Below are positions 15,514 through 19,440 of a stretch of DNA of 19,440 nucleotides, in pieces. A model generated the notes under the pieces. The model did no database searches. It had not been told where the DNA came from and saw only the letters and a list, made by a program, of their open reading frames with translations. The stretch is taken from contig NZ_CAJTQJ010000046.1 in assembly GCF_910578695.1 (NCBI RefSeq), forward strand, positions 1 through 19,440, written 5' to 3'. How positions within the stretch are numbered: position 1 is the stretch's first letter; each line of letters opens with the position of its first letter. The position numbers and the translations under genes were made by a program. Source of the DNA: an uncultured Brachyspira sp. GTDB taxonomy: Bacteria; Spirochaetota; Brachyspiria; Brachyspirales; Brachyspiraceae.

Positions 15514-15522
15514 ATTATAACA
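15514..15522 (-). promoter_or_regulatory. Extended -10 promoter candidate for rtcB
   Basis: TGTTATAAT (15522-15514) is an exact extended -10 element with the TGn motif. There is no good -35 box, as is usual for such promoters. It would start transcription about 40 bp before the rtcB ATG. Confidence 0.5.
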
Positions 15523-15752
15523 TAATTTATCAAAAAAATTAAGTATTTTAATGATTAAAACTATATTTATTAAGAATATATAATCAAATTAATTTTATTT
15601 ATAATTTATAATATCTGTTTTAATTATATAAAAATAAAATCTATATTCATCATTATAATTTTTAATATTGAAACTATAAAATTATGAAACTATTAAAAAA
15701 GCTGAATAATTTTATTATTAAATATCATTTTATATAAAAGCAATATATATTA

Positions 15753-15781
15753 TTGACAAAAATATTAATATACAGTATTAT
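15753..15781 (+). promoter_or_regulatory. Promoter of the radical SAM gene
   Basis: TTGACA (15753-15758), 17 bases, then TATTAT (15776-15781): the same hexamers and spacing as the promoter at 12812-12840. The start would be near 15788, about 43 bp ahead of the ATG. Confidence 0.7.
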
Positions 15782-15830
15782 TATAAATACAATATATTGA
15801 TACAGAGCCAAATAAAAGAGATAAAAATAA

Positions 15831-16739
15831 ATGCTTAAATACAGAGAAATTAACTGCAAATCCGCTTTAAATAAAATAGACAATGAATATGGATTTTGCT
15901 ATGATTTAAATATTTACAGAGGCTGTCTGCATAAATGCCATTACTGTTTTGCTGTATATTCTCATAAATATATTAATTCAAGGGATTTTTTCTCAGAAAT
16001 ATTTGTAAAGAAAAATATTGCTGAAGTATTGGAAAAAGAATTATCATCAAAAAATTGGAATAGAGATATTATTAATCTTGGAAGCATTACTGACAATTAT
16101 CAGGAAGCTGAAAAAGACTATAAGCTTATGAGAGATATTTTAAAACTTCTTATAAAATATAAAACCCCTATGTGCATATCTACAAAAAGCGATTTGATAT
16201 TAAGAGATTTTGATTTGATAGATGAGCTTTCAAATATGGTATCTGTTAGAATAGCTTCTACTATAACAACATTAGATGAAAAATTATCATCTCTGATAGA
16301 ACCCAATGCAGTAAGCCCAAAAAGAAGATTTAATATGCTTAAAATTTTTAAAAAGACAAAGGCAATAACTGCTGTTCATATTATGCCTGTAATGCCTTTT
16401 ATAACAGAAGACAGTATTGAAGATATTTTTAAAAAAGTAAATGAATATAATATAAATTACTGTGCAGCTGATGCATTAAAATTAAAGGGCGAATGCAGAA
16501 AAATATATCTAAACTTCATAAGACAAGTATTTCCTGAACATTATAAAAAGTATTTATATATTTATAACTATGACGGCATTCTTAAAGATGAGTACAGGGA
16601 AAAATTATATTCAAAAATAAAATCGCTGGAAGAAAAATATAATATAAAATACAAAACCAAAGAAGAGCTTAATACAGAAGACGGAATTTACAGAAGATAT
16701 AAAAGTGCTAATTTAGAAAAAGAGCCTAGTTTATTTTAA
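15831..16739 (+). CDS. Radical SAM protein, SplB-like (spore photoproduct lyase-related)
   Basis: This 302-residue protein binds a 4Fe-4S cluster and S-adenosylmethionine. The N-terminal LNIYRGCLHKCHYCFA provides Cys32-x3-Cys36-x2-Cys39, the radical SAM triad, in the L-N-x-Y-R-G-C context of the SplB/COG1533 group. Further family-like segments are INLGSITDNYQEAEKDYKLM (80-100 region), ISTKSDLILRD, and SLIEPNAVSPKRRFNMLKIF (about 154-174). The reaction is unknown; most members are uncharacterised, and true spore photoproduct repair is not expected in a non-sporulating organism. It has its own good promoter and a weak AAGAG ribosome binding site, is divergent from rtcB, and is monocistronic because the next gene is on the opposite strand. 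Confidence 0.88.
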   Translation: MLKYREINCKSALNKIDNEYGFCYDLNIYRGCLHKCHYCFAVYSHKYINSRDFFSEIFVKKNIAEVLEKELSSKNWNRDIINLGSITDNYQEAEKDYKLMRDILKLLIKYKTPMCISTKSDLILRDFDLIDELSNMVSVRIASTITTLDEKLSSLIEPNAVSPKRRFNMLKIFKKTKAITAVHIMPVMPFITEDSIEDIFKKVNEYNINYCAADALKLKGECRKIYLNFIRQVFPEHYKKYLYIYNYDGILKDEYREKLYSKIKSLEEKYNIKYKTKEELNTEDGIYRRYKSANLEKEPSLF

Positions 16740-16793
16740 TTTTGCAATTAATATAAAGTATAAAAAATGAATATTAGATTTTTAGCCTTGTTT

Positions 16794-17699
16794 TTATTTT
16801 ACCGAATTATATTTAAATCTTCTATTTTCTGCTATAGCTTTTTCTATAGAATGTACTATTAATCCTATAGAAAAAGATAGAGCAGATAATATTAATAAAC
16901 ATATAGTTAATATTGCTGTAGGAAATCTATCTACTTTTAATGTTTCAAAATATTCTATAGTGATGCTGATTCCTAATGACATACCTATAACAAAGAAAAT
17001 AATACTAATGATACTAAAAAATATCAAAGGCTTTTCTGTCATCATTAAATATATAATAGTAAATAGTATTCTAAATCCGTCTCTAAATGTGTTAAGTTTA
17101 GAAAAAGAACCTTCAGGTCTTTTAAAATATTTAGCATCTATTTCTCCTACAGGCAAACGCATTTGTAAAGCATATATAGTAAGTTCAGTTTCTATTTCAA
17201 AACCTTTAGATGAGGCAGGAAAACTTTTTACAAATCTTTTTGAGAATATTCTATAACCGCTAAGCATATCTTTAAATCTTTTACCAAATAATATATTAGC
17301 AAAACCTGTCAGCATAGCATTTCCAAAACTATGACCTTTTCTATGTACATATTCATCTGCAGCTTCACGGGATATATTAAGCATATCAAGTTTATTATCT
17401 AAAAAATATTCTATATGTTTTTTTATTTCTGATATATCATACTGCATATCAGCATCAACCATAATATACATATCAGCTTCAATATCAGAAAAAGCTCTTC
17501 GTATAACTTCGCCTTTTCCCTGATAATTAACTTCTGTAACTATAGCACCTGCCTCCTTTGCTAATTTTAAAGAATTATCTTTACTATTATTATCAAAAAC
17601 ATTTATTTCAGCTTCCGGTAAATATTTTTTAAACTCTTCTATTACCTGTTTTATAGTAATCTCTTCATTATAGCAAGGTATTATTGCTGATATTTTCAT
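16794..17699 (-). CDS. Family 2 glycosyltransferase, polyprenyl-phosphate-sugar synthase-like
   Basis: This enzyme likely transfers a sugar from a nucleotide donor to undecaprenyl phosphate at the cytoplasmic face of the membrane. The 301 residues show the GT-A domain: AIIPCYNEE (5-13), VFDNNSKDNS (34-43), YQGKGEVIRRAF (59-70) and MVDADMQYD (80-88, with Asp82-x-Asp84 binding the metal). The middle SGYRIFSKRFVKSFP and GFEIETELTIYA are typical of the DPM1/DPG-synthase group. Two C-terminal membrane helices follow (about 226-246 and 262-286). Its ATG overlaps the upstream gene's TGA as ATGA, implying translational coupling. The partner is a polytopic membrane protein, fitting a lipid-linked donor and user pair. 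Sugar identity cannot be told. Confidence 0.9.
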   Translation of the reverse strand: MKISAIIPCYNEEITIKQVIEEFKKYLPEAEINVFDNNSKDNSLKLAKEAGAIVTEVNYQGKGEVIRRAFSDIEADMYIMVDADMQYDISEIKKHIEYFLDNKLDMLNISREAADEYVHRKGHSFGNAMLTGFANILFGKRFKDMLSGYRIFSKRFVKSFPASSKGFEIETELTIYALQMRLPVGEIDAKYFKRPEGSFSKLNTFRDGFRILFTIIYLMMTEKPLIFFSIISIIFFVIGMSLGISITIEYFETLKVDRFPTAILTICLLILSALSFSIGLIVHSIEKAIAENRRFKYNSVK

Positions 17700-19440
17700 T
17701 TAGAATTACCTCTTAATTCTTTAATAATTTTTTTAAATCCGCCAAAATCATATATAATATATACAAATGATATTATACTCATTATAGATAAAGGAAGCAT
17801 AGGATACATATATCTGCTATCAAAAACAGGTGAAAAAGCAACGACTATAAAAAATGTAGCTAATGATGAAAAAGATAAAAAGAAAGAGAATGATAATAAT
17901 ATATAATTTTTTAATTTATGCTTAATTAAAATAAATATTGATAATAAAAATATAATTATAGATATCATAAATAATAATATAATTGGTACTCTTACCCCAG
18001 AATCTAAAAAATGACTTACCTTATACCTTAAATTATTAAATGGTACATAATAAGTTTTAAATCCATTATCTTCTAAAACTTTTGGAATATCATAGGGAAC
18101 AACAGTTATTATATAATCATCAATATTCAATGACAGCCATTTACTAAGATGTAATGATAAAAATTTAAAATAAGAATAAGGATATTTCATTATATATGAC
18201 ATCCAAATCTTACTTATATCCTCCAAATATACAGGCTTAAATATCCTTTCTTTTCTCCAACTCACTGAGTAAGCATCAGCATCATATTTATTAACAGAGT
18301 ACATCTCTTTTAAATCTTCAAAATTTTTTTCTTTTTCATACCAATTAGTAGGTATTAAAGAATCATCATTATTTGGAACAGCACAAGAAGCTATTTGTAT
18401 CAAAAATATGTGGTTAGGAGTATTAAGATTTAAATTTATTTGATTTTTTATAAAAATATGAGGTGTAATTTTTAATATTAAAATTAATACTAAAGCAGCT
18501 AATAATGATATAGATAAATATATAAATATATTTTTGATTTTATTTTCGATATTTAATTTATATACTGCTAAAAATATTAAAAATAATATAATCGGATATA
18601 TACTCACAATCATATTATGACGCCATAATAGTGAGAAAATTATTAGAATAAACACAAAAAGATATATAAATATTTTTAAAATTAATCTTTTTATAGGAAT
18701 TAATATCATAAAAAATATGATGCATATTGCAAGCCATAAATACATAGATGCTGTAACATCCTTTAATTGAGTAATTACTGTGAAATAAAAATTTGGAATA
18801 AAGCTTATAAAATAAATAAACATTATATTTCTATTTTTAGTTTTTAAATATAAACTTACAGCTATTAATATTAATCCTGAGTATAGACATATTAAATTGA
18901 TTAAAGTTAAATAGAAAGTATGCTGCCCAAATAATTTATATAAAAAATTTAAAGTAACAGCTATAGTTACAGGATGCCAATTAGAGTAATTTTTTTGTAC
19001 AGATTGAGTTAAAATATTTATATTATCAGGACTATAAAAATATCCGGGAAACCCTATCCACAAATGTAATAAAAATAAAATAATTCCTATAAGAATAAAA
19101 AGAATTATAGATCTTTTCACTGTCATAAAATTATCGTATTTTAAATATAAATGATATATCTTACTGTTTCTTTTTTCTAGTTTTGAAATTATTTTACTGA
19201 AATTAACATATAAATATATAAATGTAATAAACAAAATTAATGAAATAAGTACTTTTTTAATTCTTAGATAATAAGTTACATTATATATATTTTCATCATT
19301 AATTTTATTAGTTGATATTAAATTACCAAAAGGACTGCCGTTTTTGTCCATATTAATTTCTTTAATGAAAGAATTATCTTGTAATACTTTATTAGTATCA
19401 ATATAAACTCCGTAAATATCGCTATGTCTGAATATTTTAC
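17696..19440 (-). CDS. Polytopic membrane protein, GT-C-like glycosyltransferase or related (5' end outside window)
   Basis: At least 581 codons are open. The frame continues without a stop to the window edge, upstream of the Met at 19351. That Met has no ribosome binding site and the upstream residues look like ordinary protein, so the true start is beyond 19440. About 11 to 13 hydrophobic helices are visible. The first external loop carries FPGYFYSPDNINIL then NWHPVTIAVTLNFLYKLFG, an Asp and a W-H-P resembling GT-C enzymes that use polyprenyl-linked sugars. A large extracytoplasmic domain lies in the second half (with SVSWRKERIFKPVYLED), and the last helices follow SPVFDSRYMYPMLPL. The downstream GT2 gene overlaps by 4 bp. 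I do not recognise the exact family; an O-antigen polymerase-type protein is the alternative. Confidence 0.75.
   Translation of the reverse strand, partial: KIFRHSDIYGVYIDTNKVLQDNSFIKEINMDKNGSPFGNLISTNKINDENIYNVTYYLRIKKVLISLILFITFIYLYVNFSKIISKLEKRNSKIYHLYLKYDNFMTVKRSIILFILIGIILFLLHLWIGFPGYFYSPDNINILTQSVQKNYSNWHPVTIAVTLNFLYKLFGQHTFYLTLINLICLYSGLILIAVSLYLKTKNRNIMFIYFISFIPNFYFTVITQLKDVTASMYLWLAICIIFFMILIPIKRLILKIFIYLFVFILIIFSLLWRHNMIVSIYPIILFLIFLAVYKLNIENKIKNIFIYLSISLLAALVLILILKITPHIFIKNQINLNLNTPNHIFLIQIASCAVPNNDDSLIPTNWYEKEKNFEDLKEMYSVNKYDADAYSVSWRKERIFKPVYLEDISKIWMSYIMKYPYSYFKFLSLHLSKWLSLNIDDYIITVVPYDIPKVLEDNGFKTYYVPFNNLRYKVSHFLDSGVRVPIILLFMISIIIFLLSIFILIKHKLKNYILLSFSFFLSFSSLATFFIVVAFSPVFDSRYMYPMLPLSIMSIISFVYIIYDFGGFKKIIKELRGNSK

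Larger units (their letters stand above)
15469..15830. other. Divergent intergenic region between rtcB and the radical SAM gene
   Basis: This 362-bp, extremely AT-rich spacer holds a candidate promoter for each side (15514-15522 minus, 15753-15781 plus). The middle (about 15540-15740) shows no gene longer than a few codons, no RNA gene and no strong hairpin. A short word tgaaactat recurs at about 15668 and 15685. Confidence 0.5.

Noticed and set aside
16740..16793. Bidirectional terminator between the radical SAM and GT2 genes
   Set aside because: I find T-rich stretches but no convincing stem on either strand.
17696..19351. Complete 551-residue membrane protein starting at 19351
   Set aside because: The frame stays open to the window edge with protein-like sequence and there is no ribosome binding site at 19351, so the gene is treated as partial.
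1..19440. CRISPR arrays, tRNA or rRNA genes and insertion sequences
   Set aside because: No regularly spaced repeats, cloverleaf sequences or transposase-like proteins were found by reading.

Overview
The window is very AT-rich bacterial DNA with AGA/ATA-rich codon use and dense short-spaced genes. It carries an F-type ATP synthase operon, a STAS regulator and a TolC/RND efflux pair. Composition, gene content and the look of the proteins suggest a spirochaete of the genus Brachyspira. This is inference from recognition; no 16S rRNA or other marker is present to prove it.

Left part (1-6773, all minus strand). An ATP synthase operon is read right to left: a (atpB), c (atpE), b (atpF), two consecutive delta-type subunits, alpha (atpA), a core-2/I-branching-type (GT14-like) glycosyltransferase, then gamma (atpG). 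Beta and epsilon are not in the window. At least 104 bp without a convincing gene follow atpG. A STAS-domain anti-sigma-factor antagonist precedes atpB. The two unusual points are the tandem pair of full-length delta homologues and the sugar transferase wedged between alpha and gamma. That transferase carries an uninterrupted G8 tract near its 3' end.

Middle (6774-12572, plus strand). A divergent promoter region leads to a TetR-type regulator, an outer-membrane TolC-like channel and a 1063-residue RND pump. A near-perfect 32-bp palindrome sits at the expected transcription start of the regulator and is probably its operator. No periplasmic adaptor gene lies in the operon. A strong intrinsic terminator closes the block.

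Right part (12573-19440). A good promoter drives a small zinc-ribbon membrane protein and a PanC-like protein that keeps the HxGH motif but lacks several other catalytic residues. Convergent to it is an RtcB RNA ligase. Back to back with rtcB is a SplB-like radical SAM protein. The end of the window holds a minus-strand pair: a polytopic membrane protein (5' end cut by the window) and, overlapping it by 4 bp, a polyprenyl-phosphate-sugar-synthase-like family 2 glycosyltransferase. Together these look like a lipid-linked sugar donor and user pair for envelope glycan assembly.

No rRNA, tRNA, insertion sequence, integrase or CRISPR array was recognised.
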